Source: Platanthera guangdongensis (Eukaryota > Streptophyta > Magnoliopsida > Asparagales > Orchidaceae). From it: a stretch of DNA of 64,000 nt. Below are positions 31,843 to 43,459 of the stretch, piece after piece. The stretch lies in contig CM077162.1 of assembly GCA_039583875.1 (NCBI GenBank), positions 61,858,822 through 61,922,821 on the forward strand, written 5' to 3'. The translations under genes and the position numbers were made by a program. The notes beneath the pieces are model-generated. The model was given only the letters and a program-made list of their open reading frames with translations, searched no databases and was not told the origin of the DNA. Numbering within the stretch: the stretch's first letter is position 1; every line of letters starts with the position of its first letter.

Positions 31843-32817
31843 TCAGTACGGGATCCATTTCCACCTATACCGCCCCCACGTCCCGGTCCGGGGCGGCACG
31901 CGAGGGTAATGGTAGTCGCGAACCGCCACCAGCTCCTGCTGGGCCAAGACAACTTGCTTCGTGGCGTGCCTGAGCCGTTCCTCGGCCCGCGTGATAAGTG
32001 CGCCAGGTGAAGTAAACTCCTCCCCTTCAGCCGGGCGCCGCGCTCCCTCCAGAGCCGCGAGCTGAGTCTCCGTTGCAGTGTTGTCCCGGTCGACCCTATC
32101 GAGGAGCTCCTGGAGCCGCATAGTGTGCTTCTGAAAAAGACGGGCCACTAGTTTCTTCATCCCCACCGCATCCGCCAGATCGCCCAGGTATCCCGAGATC
32201 CACTCCACGTCAGGGGGAGGCGAGTACCCCTCAGTCATTTCAGTCTCGGAGGAGATCGTGTTATAACCTGCAAAGAAGAGATTCAGAGGGGACAGACGAG
32301 AACCAAACAAGCGCCAAGTACGAGCTTACCAGGGGTTGGCATGCCCTCTGCACCAGTGGATGGTAGAGAAGAACCCGACCGCCCCTGGAAAGGTTCCCCC
32401 TCAAAAGCTGCGAGGGATTTACCTAGCCCGGGAGGAATCGAGGACCGAGAGATATCCGGGGGAGGATACCCCTGGCCCGAGTTGCTAACGACTCGCTCGG
32501 TTGTCAGCAAGAGAGAGCGATCCTCCTCCCCACCACCTCCCTCTTCACGGGACTGCACCTACAGGGGAAGGAAGTCAGAAATGGAGTAACAAGCCGGGAG
32601 GGAAGTGCACATACCTCAGGGATGACCTCGGTGCCCGCGGGCGAGCTGGAGCATGGGAAGTCATTCGGCGGGGACCGCCTGACACTCTTTCCTTTCACCG
32701 GCCTAAAGAGAGGACCGGGAGACCCACTCGCCAACCACGGTGCAGCCTCAAGGCCTCTTCCCTGGTCTTTTGGCTCGCAGCTGCCAGCCGGGCTCGCACT
32801 TCCTCGCTGACAGGCAT
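31843..32817 (-). pseudogene. Tat antisense gene 2, three exons
   Basis: Exon 1 (32817-32615) starts MPVSEEVRARLAAASQKTRE and needs one frameshift to reach SPAGTEVIPE. Intron 1 (32614-32559, 56 nt) has GTATGT and CCTGTAG ends. Exon 2 (32558-32330) reads VQSREEGGGGEEDRSLLL to GAEGMPTP. Intron 2 (32329-32268, 62 nt) has GTAAGC and TCTTTGCAG. Exon 3 (32267-31843) reads YNTISSETEMTEGY, DVEWISGYLGDLADAVG and an alpha-helical, probably coiled-coil stretch from KKLVARLFQKH to the ERLRHATKQVVLAQQELVAV region, ending KWIPY. Both introns join the frames in phase. No known family is recognised. It appears to be a second antisense ORF of the same element. Confidence 0.65.
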
Positions 32818-32882
32818 GATGCAGCTACAGTTCACTCGGAAAGGCAAAAGAAGGTAGGGATTCACCTAAGGGCTCGGTGGTG

Positions 32883-32890
32883 TATTTATA
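32883..32890 (-). promoter_or_regulatory. TATA box of Tat antisense gene 2
   Basis: The minus strand reads GGCTATAAATACA, about 66 bp upstream of the start codon at 32817. Together with the 31309 box it suggests each antisense gene has its own promoter. Confidence 0.6.
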
Positions 32891-33190
32891 GCCAGGCAGT
32901 GGGACCCACCAGAAGATTCCATGACAGCTCAGCGCGGCACTCACCAAACACGCGGGTTGGATGATTCTTTCCAAGCTTGGTCAAGCTCAAAAAGAACGGG
33001 GATTGTGTACAACCCCGTGTTCGCCTAGTGGGCTCGCCAGGCCAGGAAAGCAGACCAAGGCACCCTTCCCACACCAGAATAATATGTGAGCAGGTAGCGG
33101 ATGGCCAGCTCGCTCTCTCCTAAGTCAGGCGGGCGAGCCGCCCGAGCTGGCCCCTTCCCTTCTCTCTCTTTAGCACGTTGGGGATTTGTA

Positions 33191-33450
33191 GAGCAGAGTT
33201 TATGGCACACGATCCTCGAGCAGAGTTTATGGCCCGGTTCGTCGAGCAGAGTCTGTGGCCCGCAGGCGTTCGTCGACCAGTGTTTGTGGCTCGTGTTCGT
33301 CGGGCAGAGTTTGTGGCCCGCGTTCATCGAGCAAAGTTTGTGGCCCGTGATCGTTGAGCAGTGTTTGTGCCCCGCATTCGTCAAGCAGAGTTTGTGCCCC
33401 GTGTTCATCGAGCAGAGGTTTGAGTTTGGCATTCGTCGAGCAGGGGTTTG
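33191..33450 (+). repeat. 27-bp tandem array upstream of the Tat 3' LTR (about 9 copies)
   Basis: Units such as GAGCAGAGTTTGTGGCCCG plus TTCGTC repeat every 27 bp, one of them 31 bp. The 9-codon period keeps frames open on the minus strand (GHKLC/GPQTLLDE repeats), which I regard as a by-product. The flanking 32891-33190 and 33451-33619 show nothing else. Confidence 0.85.
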
Positions 33451-33619
33451 AGCTAGATGAGCCCAGATCAGCGAGCCTCCTTCCGGAGCTCCCGCAGCGG
33501 CAGTTTGAGACCGGGCCAACCCGCTCTTCTACAGGAGACCTAGACGCCAGCCCGCTTTGGTAGAGGCACTGGCGGGTCACGACAGCCTGGATCGCACTCG
33601 CCCAAGGAAGAGGGCAAGC

Positions 33620-34130
33620 TGTGGGAGCCAGGTCGCACCCGCCTCCTAGGCGTGAAGAGTAGTGTCGAGCTGACCTCCAAGCCCATGGGACCTGCCCAGT
33701 GGGGCCCAGAGGAAAAATTACCTGGATGCCCCTCCCATGGGGGCGAATAGCTTGTTAGAATAGCGGAGTTGCGCTATTGGCAGACCATGTTGGGCTACAC
33801 ATAGCTGTCCAGAACAGCTGAGGTTAGCTATTTGCTGGCCGTTTTCAGAGATATATAAACAAGACCCAAGGGGTACCTCAGAAAGCATGCTTCTTGTGCC
33901 CCCTTGCTCCATCTCTCAAGAGCTTTCATAGGATACCTTAGCTCGGCCTTTGGCTAAGAAGGGGAAGTGCTCTAAGATCTTCCGGGTGTGTGGTGGGTCC
34001 TCCCCGCCGAGCCCTTGGGTCAGTTTTTCCTTATTTCCTTTGTTGTTTTGCTTGCAGGAGTGAAGTAGGTGCGCGATCACCCCTTCCCCAAGGGTGAACT
34101 CAACTAGAGACCGAACATTCGGTTTCAACA
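33620..34130 (+). repeat. Probable Tat 3' LTR
   Basis: A purine-rich AAGGAAGAGGGCAAG precedes TGTGGGAGCC at 33620. The block ends ATTCGGTTTCAACA at 34130, after which Copia sequence begins. It has a TATA box ATATATAAAC at 33851-33860. The right end is firm from the change of sequence; the left end is a guess because the 5' LTR is missing for comparison. Confidence 0.5.
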
Positions 34131-35140
34131 GTTACTATTTTGCCTTCTCCCTATAGCTCTTAAGTTCTCCTAAAACTAGTGAGATAGAGAATCAGAATTA
34201 ATTTTAAGAGTGGTATCAGAGGTAGGTTTGACACAACATCATCCCCCAATGTGTTCATGGCCTCAAGCTTATCATCTACCCACAGGTTCGCTCAAACCTT
34301 AATTTTCATCTTCTCCAGCAAGCTCTATGAGCAATGGAGTGACAAGATGATCACCCTTCTGTAACAACCCCCTTACGGCTATCGCTACAGTTTCCCTTAT
34401 TCGCTCTCAAAATCTCTAAGACAACATCAAAATGTGGTCAAAATTAAATGAGAAGGCAATCAGAGATGCTTCTACTAAACCATCAAAGGAAGAAACAACG
34501 CGGAATTCTCATGCTCTGTATCTAATAACACAAGGAGTGGCTCCGTTCATTTATCCATACATAATAGGCTCTCAAACTGACCAGGAAGCTTGGGAAAGAC
34601 TAGAAAATGAATACAAAGGTTCACAAAAGATAATTAAAATCAAACTTCATTCCCTGTGCCTCCAGTTTGATTAAGCTCAAATGAAAGAAAGAGAGAAATC
34701 ACATGACTTTTTTGCCAAAATTTGTGGCCAGGTAAACTATATCAGAACCCTTGGAGGTATCTTAGACGACCAACAAATCGTTGATAAAATTCTTTGGTCA
34801 CTCCCAAGGAGCTATAAACACATTGTCTCCTCCATTTTGGAGGCCCGTGATATTGAAAAACTATATGTCACTGAGCTGATGGGATCACTCCAATCCCATG
34901 AGGATTTAAATACATAAGACGAGCCAATTCTAGACAAAGTGTTCCACACTGAAATAAAGTTTAAAATGAAATCTAAAGAGAAAAAGAAGAAGCAAGAAGA
35001 ATGGAATTCAGCCAAGACAAATTTTACCAAGCAAAAGAAGAACATCAGATAAAAACCAAAATCAGAATCTAAACCCACTTCAAGCTATACCTGCATTATC
35101 TGCAAGAAAAATAATCACAAGAACAAAGACTGTTTTCAGG
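34131..35140 (+). pseudogene. Copia element fragment: LTR end, primer site and gag
   Basis: An LTR remnant is followed by the Met-tRNA primer site TGGTATCAGAGG at 34211 and ATG at 34256. The gag pieces are of the UBN2 type: LYLITQGVAPFIYPYI, DQEAWERLENEYKGSQK, INYIRTLGG-like and VDKILWSLPRSYKHIVSSI. The knuckle CIICKKNNHKNKDC lies near 35090-35133. Stops at about 34364, 34671 and 34915 and a frame change disable it. It is cut at 35140 by SIRE-2. Its 5' LTR appears to have been the Tat target. Confidence 0.8.
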
Positions 35141-36950
35141 TGCCTTACCTAAATCACCTAGAGGGGGTGAATAGGTGAGTTATGCGTTTTTTTGCGGAAT
35201 AAAAAAAATTAGCGATCTATGCATAGAAAATCAAACCAAGCAATCACAGAGGACACCAAGAATTATATTGGTTCCCCAACCTTTGGTACATCCACTTTCC
35301 ACTCACCGATCTAGCAATGTACTAGACTCGGCTACTCCACTAATCTCGGATTCAAAACAATCCTACACCTCAGAACAATGTTCCTACAACTCGATCCCAA
35401 ATCTCGATCTACACTCGAAAGATGAAAACTTTCTACAAGAACTCGAAGTAAACAACTCCTAAAACTCGGAGATAAATCTCCTACAAGAATAAAATGAATA
35501 GCAAATACAAACAATGATATATTCTCAGATCTGAAATCCTTCTGCCTGTTCTTCTTTCTTTGAAACTTTGCGACTTTATCAGAATATATTGAAGAAGAAT
35601 CGACAATCTCTGGATCTGAAAATTTCTGGACTCACACGATCAAGTAGAGAATTTGTCGTTGATAGTAATCTCGATCTGTAAATCAATCTTCTCTGAATCT
35701 GTCTGAATTGAAAGCCTTTGGCGATGAAGAAGAAGATCCGCGGCTCTCGATTTGGAAAGAAAAATCAGATTCAGAAAACTTGGAATTTCTTCTTGCGGCG
35801 GCGGCTGAAATTCTTCTTAAAAGTTTCTTGAAAACTTCTTTGGGTTAGTCAAAAATGACAAGACCCTTTATAGAATTACCCTAACGGTCATAATTGTCAT
35901 TAATGACATACACGTGGACCAATCACGGGTTAATTATGTACGAAATAAACGTAAGACTAGACTTAGCAAATTTCAAAAAAATCAGAATGGGTGTTCTCGA
36001 GAAGAAGGCTTTTACTCAAGAATAAATGAATTCTGTTACTTGAGAATAATAAAGAAGTTCTCGAGAAGAAGACTTAGTGAAATATGATATGGAGGAAGAA
36101 AACGGCTTTCTCAGAAAAGAAGTATAGTACTCGAGAAAAATAGCTTATAGTTCTCGAGAAGAAATATATTGTACTCGAGAACAAAAGGGCTGTCTCGAGA
36201 AAAATACTTAGAAAAATATGTGAAGGTGGAAATCTGCAGTGTCGAGAATGAAAAGAAGTACTCGAGAAAAAAGTTATTTTGTTCTCGAGAAGAAACTTCA
36301 TGTTACTCGAGAACAAATAGTCATCCCGAGAACAAAAGTCGGGCCCTCGAGAAAAGTACTCTGGTTCTCGACAAATACCTTCTGCATCCTGAGAACAAAC
36401 TATAGTTTTCTTAAGAATAAAATTATTCTTCTCGAGAAAAAGACCTAAAAAAAATTTATCAATAAATATCACGAGAAGAAATGCCATATATTGCTCGAGA
36501 ACAAAAGCTCTCCTCGAGAACAGCAAGAAACTTTCTCGAGAAAAACTTCTGTTACTCGAAATGAAGACAAGTCTTACTCGAGAATAATCATAAGTCCTTC
36601 TCGAGTACACATATAGTACTCGAGAAAAAGACTTAGACTTTTCCTAAAAACTTAAAATCTTCATTCTTCATAAAAATCAGCATCCATCTTTTCTCTTGCC
36701 CTTAGTGCTTGAAAATGAAGTGTGTCCCAATAGAGAGGCTACACATGAGTCAACACCATGGATCACACAATGAGGGATTACATTGTATGGTCCTGTGTTT
36801 GGTGACTCATTGTAGACTGACATTGGTCTACACTTAGCAATTAAGTCCTGAAAACAGTTAACAAAAAGAGCATCAAATACAAAATTAATTCATTTTTGTT
36901 TAAGGGTGACTTCATACAAATCTGGGCTATTATGGATGCAATACCCAACA
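35141..36950 (-). repeat. SIRE-2 3' LTR (1810 bp)
   Basis: Minus-strand ends are TGTTGGGTATTGCATCC (36950) and GGTAAGGCA (35141). A TATA motif (TATAAA, minus strand) is at 35867-35872 and the CTCGAGAA array lies upstream of it. Near the LTR end TCACCTA (35154-35160) and TAGGTGA (35172-35178) flank a G-rich loop, as in SIRE-1. Confidence 0.85.
35996..36625. repeat. TTCTCGAGAA palindrome array in the SIRE-2 LTR
   Basis: Roughly twenty copies of CTCGAGAA or the full palindrome TTCTCGAGAA occur at irregular 20-40 bp spacing, separated by AT-rich spacers. The array occupies the U3 position, just upstream of the TATA motif. The same word recurs before ORF3 at 39995-40235. Confidence 0.9.
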
Positions 36951-37390
36951 ATCTACCCCTATTTGTAGAAGTCAGAACCCTCTACACTCAGGTGAATTAC
37001 ATTAAGAGAAAAAAAAATAAAGATACTAATAACATTAAAATTTAGAGAAACACAGTAATATGTAAAAATCAGATCAAAATTAAAAGTTCATATAAGTAGA
37101 AAATTATCCAAGAGAATTAAATTCCATAATTTCAAAAAAGAACTTCTATCATCTTCAGTTTACTGATGTTTTGAAGGTTTCTTTCCTAGTCTTCCAAGCT
37201 TCTCTTATTGTCTCTTTTGATAACTGAAAGGCTTGGGGAAGTACTTTGGTGGTCTAGGAGGAGACTTAAGATTGTTTCTGCCATGTATTCTATCATAAAT
37301 TCTTCTCTTAGTCAAAGACTTCTCATATAATTCCCATTCATCTGAACTATAGTGTAAGTTTTTATTTTTATTGAACTCAACTACTAGCTT
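36951..37390 (-). other. SIRE-2 3' untranslated region and polypurine tract
   Basis: AAATAGGGGTAGAT on the minus strand touches the LTR. The rest is AT-rich and noncoding, apart from decayed codons downstream of the ORF3 stop. Confidence 0.75.
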
Positions 37391-39735
37391 TTAGGTTTCA
37401 AGAATGAGAGAATTAGAGGTGGGGCTCCAAACATCAGTATATTCTTGAGATTTCTTTCCTTGAGCTTCTGGATGAGGAGTAAATCTGCTTGTAGAGGATC
37501 CATCACCATACTTTCTTCTCTTAGCTTTTAGAACTTCTGGATGATGAGGAGGCAGTCCTGTTTGCTCAGATTCCCAGACTTGTTCATAAGCATCAGGAGG
37601 GGGACCTTCAAAATAATCTGGAGGAGGTCCATAAAAATATGCTGGAGGTGGTCCTTCAAAATAGTCTGGAGGAGGAGAGAAAGTAGGCCTGCTGACATCT
37701 AGATTTGCAGGAGGAGGTGCATTTGGATCCATGGCAAGCTCAGGGAACAACTGATTATGCATCCATATAGAGGTATCATAGGTGCATAACTTGGTGCTCT
37801 TGACTTCTTTAAGAACAGATGTCTGAATTTATTTTAATTGATCTTCCCATTGATTTTTCATAGTGACAGCTTGTTTTTCTAGCAGTTCCTTCACTTTGTC
37901 CTCCCCTTTCTGACTTCTAGGGAGAGGGTGTTAATGACATCTTCTTTAAACCTACCCACTTCTTCACAAGTTTTGAAATTTATTTCATCACCACTTTTGT
38001 CCAGGAGAATTTGATTATTGGCAAGAGTAACAAATTGCTCCATGACTGTGCCAATGCTAGTAATAGTATGGTCAATAGCTTTGCCACCAATTTGCAGAAG
38101 CTTTTTAAATTCATCAGTATTGTCTTGGATTTCGGCAAATCCTCGACTCATTTCTTTTTCTAAAGCACTTACTTTATAAGTGACCACTTTCAGAGAATCT
38201 TCAAAGTACTTTCTCTGTTCAGCAAGCATTGTTTCAATTTTTTGTAGAATTGAACCTTCAGGGAAGACTTCTTTGTGAGGAGAGGGAAGAGGCTCTGCGG
38301 GAACAGTCCATGGAAGGATTTATTCAATCACAACAGTAGAGGTAGAGGCTTTTCTTCCGTTTACTGTACTGATTTCATCTTCATTGAATGTTGGCAGTAT
38401 GGTAGGAATCTGGAAATGAAGACTTGGAAGTCTTTGTTCAACATCTTTAACTTGAATTTCTACATCTGAGTCATTGATTGAGACTATATCATCATCATGC
38501 ATATCTGCAGTAGGAGACTTATCAGCTTCTTGTATAGGAGATTGATCAGGAGTTCGGAATTTTTCTGGTTGTGCTGGAGACTTAGGAGAGGTTGCTGTAG
38601 CTGGAGGAAGATATTCAGGGATATGGAAAGGAGCTTCTTTGGATGCAAGTTTCTCTATAATCTTGTTGATATCTTCTTTAGTCGATAGAATTTGATGTTG
38701 GGCCTGGGCATCTGTCAGATCTTCATATTCTGGAATTTCGTCAGCAGCAGGAAATTCTGTATCTGAATGTAGCAAAGTGGAAGAAACAGCAATAGCAGTA
38801 GGAGTAGAAGGAAGATCTGTAGCAGTAGGAATATCTGTAGCAGGAGTCTCTTCTGAAGCTAAGTTAGCAGCAACAGCAGCAGTCAGTGAGACATGAATTT
38901 CTGAAGCTGTAGAAGCATGAATATCTTGTGGAGGTAATGAGGAAGATGGTGCAGGCTCCCCCTCTATAACTGAATCGGTTATTTGATGTGAAGGAGGAGA
39001 TAGGGTCCTGTCCACCTCTTCTATATCCTTTGGAGCTTTGTCTGATGTCTGTAACTTGACTTCCCACCTCTAGATGGAGTGTATAGAAACCTTTTTCATA
39101 TGATGGTGGGCTGTGCCCTTTTTCATTGAAAAAGCAGTTGGATTCATTTGATTTAGATACAGAGAGAGAATTCTTCCATAATTGGGTCTCTTAATGTAGC
39201 ACTTAATCTTGTCAAATATTATCATTCCCCGTTGGAATTTCTTTCTACATATAACAGCAGTCATAAGATCAAAGAATTCTAGAGTTATATAACTTATAGA
39301 ACTTGTATTAAACAGAAGGACTTTTCCTAAGATGACAGCCAAAATTTTGCTTTCTGCATTCATATATTGTCTTCTAATTGTGTGAAAGGACTGAGGAATA
39401 CCACAGAAGCTATATGCTCTCTCATAATCACTGCCTATTAAATCATCTTACATATCTATAACTGGAAGTTGGAGAAACTGAGAAATAGACTGAGCAGACA
39501 TCTTAACCTTAATATTTTGGACCGTATACTTAATGATTTTGCCATTCCTCTTTATCTTGGCATTCTGGAAGAACTCTTCTACTTCAGAGGTGAAAATTAT
39601 GCAAGGGTGTCCAATAATAAATGACAAACCGGCTGTGTAGTGTAGTAGAAGGACATTTCTGAAATCGTCTGATATTTTTGCAATTCCGGAAGAATAGAGT
39701 TCACTCCCAATCCCTAGCTTTGAAGTCGAAGCCAT
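37391..39735 (-). pseudogene. SIRE-2 ORF3 (env-like)
   Basis: A third gene lies between pol and the 3' LTR in the sense orientation, the position of the env-like ORF of SIRE1-type elements. It starts MASTSKLGIGSELYSSGIAK. One frame runs from 39735 to 37891 with in-frame stops only near 39448, 39070 and 38320, then a frame change before the last part. Residues 1-220 form a conserved globular-looking domain (FFQNAKIKRNGKIIKYTVQN, FDKIKCYIKRPNYGRILSLYL). Then comes a Ser/Thr/Pro/Ala-rich acidic region, a helical segment (EDSLKVVTYKVSALEKEMSRGF) and a proline-rich tail with repeated PPPDYFEGPPP. I see no clear membrane segment. The first domain matches ORF3 of SIRE-3. Its role is unproven. Confidence 0.8.
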
Positions 39736-40298
39736 TGATGTAGAGAAATCAGTCTTTGCTGGCCGGCGACTGAGAAAAATTACTTGCGGCAGATGACGAA
39801 GATGGAGGAAGACAAAGCGGCTTTTTCTCGAGAAAGGTTTTGAAATAGAGAATAATAATCTCTTGGACTTATTTCTATATATATTTACCTCTAATTACGA
39901 TGATTAAGTACATAAATAATCATTTAAAAATACCTGGAAGAGGCGGCTTAGAGCCTAGGTCCCGATATGAAATTTTGACCTTGAAGAAGAAAATGACACC
40001 ACAGTTCTCGAGAGGGATAATTGTTCTCAAGAAGTAGTCCAGTAGCACTCGAGTATAATAAGCTTTTGTCTCGAGTAGAAATAAGCATGTTCTCGAGTAA
40101 AACATTCCATGTTCTCGAGAAGAATACTACTTCTCGAGAAATAGTTTCTTTGTACTCGAAAAAGGGTTTTGCTATTCTCGAGAGGAATTATGTTGTTCTC
40201 GAGTAAAATACTTGTACTCGAGAAATGAAGTCCAGAATCTAGAATTTTCTGATTTTTGAAGTTAAACAATATCTTAACCTTGCCTATTGCCTTTGACT
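39736..40298 (-). promoter_or_regulatory. Internal promoter-like module upstream of SIRE-2 ORF3
   Basis: Between the pol stop and ORF3 lie about ten CTCGAGAA/CTCGAGTA motifs (39995-40235), the same word as in this element's LTR U3. A TATATATA box follows on the minus strand (39876-39883), and the ORF3 start codon is about 145 bp further on. Order and spacing mirror the LTR promoter (array, then TATA). SIRE-3 has the same layout. Promoter function is inferred. Confidence 0.6.
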
Positions 40299-41267
40299 TC
40301 ATTCTCCTTCATCCTTGTTGAGCATGCCAAGTTTTGTTTTGAAAAACGAGAACTTGGCCTTGTCCAGCGACATCGTGAAAATATCTGCAACTTGCCTGTC
40401 TGTTGGGACATATTGAAGATCTATGTCGTCACGCTCCACATGCTCTCGGATGAAATGATATCGCAGCTCTATGTGCTTTGTCTCGCTGTGAGACACTGGT
40501 TTGTTGGCTATTACAATTGCACTGGAGCAGTTGCAAAACAGAGGGATGTCTTGAACTTTGATATTATAATCTTCCAGTTGATTCTTTATCCACATCAATT
40601 GTGCACAACAACTGCCGGCAGAAATGTATTCTGACTTGGCCATTGAGATTGCGAAATAATTTTGCCTTTTACTGCTCCAAGAAATGAGCCTCCTTCCAAG
40701 GAACTCGCAAGTCCCGGAAGTGCTCTTTTTATCATCTTTAATACCTGCAAAGTCTGTATCTGAAAAACCATTTAGTTTGCAGTCATTACTTCTTGGGTAC
40801 CATAAGCTAGGATTTGGTGTACCTTTAAGGTATCTCAAAATCCACTTTACAGCAGCGTAGTGAGATTCCTTAGAGTTCACTTGATATCTAGCACACACAC
40901 ATGTTGAAAACATTATATCCGGTCTACTAGCAGTAAGGTAGAGTGGAAATCCAATTATGCTTCTGTACTCGGTTTCTTCAAAAGGTTTCCCTTTATCATC
41001 CTTGTCGAGAGTCATAGTTGAACCCATTGGAGTCCTCATAGGGGTTGCGTTCTCCATTCTGAATTTTTTAATCAACTCCTTGGTGAATTTCGTCTGAGAG
41101 ATGAAAATTCCATCTTCAGATTGTTTCACTTGAAGTCCTAAGAAATACTTCAGCTCTCCCATACTGCTCATTTCGAACTCCCCTTGCATAAGTTTGGAAA
41201 ACCTTTTGCAGATGTTGTTGTCAGTAGAGCCAAATATAATATCATCGACATATATTTGCACTAGCAA
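40299..41267 (-). pseudogene. SIRE-2 RT C-part and RNase H
   Basis: This is an open stretch of 322 codons from the RT active site [14 protein letters not shown] to the RNase H end. It includes [61 protein letters not shown] and CNCSSAI. The RNase H block has CNC where SIRE-1 has YCDSSSAI, so a catalytic Asp appears to be replaced by Asn. It ends FSFFKTKLGMLNKDEGE at 40299. Confidence 0.88.
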
Positions 41268-43440
41268 AATCTTGCCTTTTATTTCCCTAAGAAATAATGT
41301 CTTATCTATCTTTTCTCTTGTGAACTTATTCTCAAGAAGAAAGTTAGATAGTATCTCGTACCAAGCTCGAGGAGCTTGTTTCAGACCATATAATGCTTTA
41401 AATAAAAGGTAGACATGATTAGGAAAGTTAGAATCAATGAAACCTAAAGGTTGTTAAACATACACTTCTTCCTTTATATCACCATTAAGGAAGACAAACT
41501 TCACATCCATCTGATAGACGGTGAATCCCTTAAGTGCAGCATATGCTAGGAACAACCTAATTGCCTCCAGCCTTGCCACTGGAGCATATGTCTAGTCGAA
41601 GGCGATTCCTTCTTTTTATCGATAACCTTTGGCGACTAGTCTGGCCTTGTTCTTTATGATAGTTCCATCCTCATCCATCTTGTTCTTGTAGACCCTTTTT
41701 GTCCCGATGACATTCTTACCTTTGGGTCTTGGAACAAGCTTCCAGACTTGGAAACGCTTGAACTGATTCAATTCTACTTCCAATGCCATATCCATGATAT
41801 GTCTGAGTTTGCTTCCTCAAACTTCTTCGGTTCAACCTGTGATAGAAAACTCAAAAATAAATTCTCATTAGTTGCACCTCTACGAGTTCTGACACCATCT
41901 CAGGGATCTCCTATGATTTGGTCCATTAGGTGATCCTTCAAGTGTCTGAGCTCTAAGGTTCTTGCATCTGGAGCTTCTTCAACCACAGGAGTGACTTCAT
42001 CAACTTGAATGGTTTCTTCATCTTGATCATCAACCTCTCCAATTGGGGTTGGAGTGGTGATCTTGATGAACTTTTATCCTTTTTCTTCAATTGGCTAATC
42101 CAAGTTTAATTCTTTTAGCCTTGAAACTGCATCTTCAATAAACACACTAGAAGAGTTGCCTTATAGCAAGCTCGTCTCATTAAATACAATATGAATAAAT
42201 TCTTCTACAACCTGTGTTTTTTTATTAAAAATCCTAAATACCTTACTATGGCTATTATACCGTACAAAAATACCTTCAAAACTATTTTCGCTAAATTTGG
42301 TTGTGTGATACTTGCCATTGTTAAGGACGAAGCACTTGCAGCCAAAGATTCTAAAATATAAAATAGTCTGTTTCCTGCCTTTTAGAAGTTTGTAAGGTGT
42401 CTTATTGTGGTTCTTTTTTATGAGTGCTCAATTTTACACGTGACATACAGTGTTGACAGCTTCAGCCCAGAAGTATTTCGGTAGTGAGCCATCACTCAAC
42501 ATGGTCCTGCAGGCCTCTATGAGTGCTATATTCCTTCTCTCAGCTACTCCATTCTGTTGAGGAGTATGAGGAGAGGAAAACTCATGAAAGATACCTTAGC
42601 TTTGACAAAATTCTGTCATGGCCCCAGACTTGAACTTTGTTCCATTGTCACTTCTGATTTTGTCTACAGAATAGTTGTATTCATTATGGACTTGCCTGAC
42701 AAAATTAGTAAAGATGTCAAAGGTATCTGACTTGTGTTTTTGAAAGAACACCCACGCAAAGAGCGAGTAATAATCAACAATAATCAATGTATAATCCTTA
42801 CCTCCCAAACTTCTAACTTTCAGTGGAACGAACAAGTCCATATAAAGTAGATGTAAGCATCTATTAGAATCTTTGCCAATAAAGCTTTTAAAGGTAGCCC
42901 TTGTTTTCTTGTCTTTTACACATGCGTGGCAAGGTATATCTTTAATGTACTTGACATTTGGGGCAACACGTACTAAATTAAGTGAAAATAATTTATTAAT
43001 AGTTTTGAAATTAATATGTGCTTGTCTATTGTGCCACTGGTCACCAAGAGACGCACTATCTTTGGCCAAAAAGCACACTGGTGCAGAAGAGTGTATACAA
43101 ATAAAATTCAAACAAAATATATTCCTACTACGAGTGGCTGATAGAATCATTTCCATATTGTCAACCGATTTTATCAAACACTTATCTGCATGAAATTCAA
43201 CTATGTATCCTTTATCACAAAGCTGACTTATGCTTATGAGATTGTGTTCCAATCCTTCAACATAAGACACATCTGAGAAAGATACACTACCGTTAGTGAT
43301 CATACCGTAGCCTTTCGTAATTCCTCAATCTGAACCTCCAAAGATGACCATTGGCCGGTTCAGGACTGGAGAATAATTATGAAGAAGGCTTCTTGTCCCA
43401 ATCATATGCCGAGAGCATCTACTGTCCAAATACTAGATAG
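41268..43440 (-). pseudogene. SIRE-2 protease, integrase and RT N-part
   Basis: The protease region near 43370-43435 reads YLDSRCSRHMIGT, with Arg in place of the Gly of D-S-G, after a TAG. Integrase (43303-42596) has HNRQAHINFKT...CHACVKDKK (the second Cys context is kept), YMDLFVPLKV and IRSDNGTKFKS. From 42595 to 41268 RT is broken by several stops and frame shifts but retains a [12 protein letters not shown] block around 41490-41520 and the LYGLKQAP region around 41370. Pol begins right behind TGATTGCAG. Confidence 0.82.
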
Positions 43441-43459
43441 ACATTTTGGTGGCCTTTGG

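Larger units (their letters stand above)
4826..34130 (+). mobile_element. Tat-lineage Ty3-Gypsy element, split by a nested Copia/SIRE pair
   Basis: Gag C-terminus, protease, RT, RNase H, a second RNase H and integrase occur in this order on the plus strand. The second RNase H downstream of the first marks the Tat/Ogre branch of plant Ty3/Gypsy. Integrase is interrupted at 8431 and resumes at 26456 with the 5-bp duplication ATTGT. Behind integrase come a 75-bp array, two antisense genes, a 27-bp array and a probable 3' LTR ending ATTCGGTTTCAACA at 34130. The 5' LTR and most of gag are missing. Many in-frame stops, mostly TAG, make it the most decayed host in the nest. Confidence 0.85.

Noticed and set aside
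33025..33580. Minus-strand frames with repeated GHKLC or GPQTLLDE
   Set aside because: The 27-bp array has a 9-codon period; composition is repetitive with no gene features.
36074..36610. 178-codon Phe/Ser-rich minus-strand frame
   Set aside because: It translates the CTCGAGAA array in the SIRE-2 LTR; composition comes from the repeat.
35996..36650. CRISPR-like regularly spaced repeats
   Set aside because: Repeats are 8-10 bp palindromes with irregular spacing in an LTR of a plant retroelement; no cas genes.
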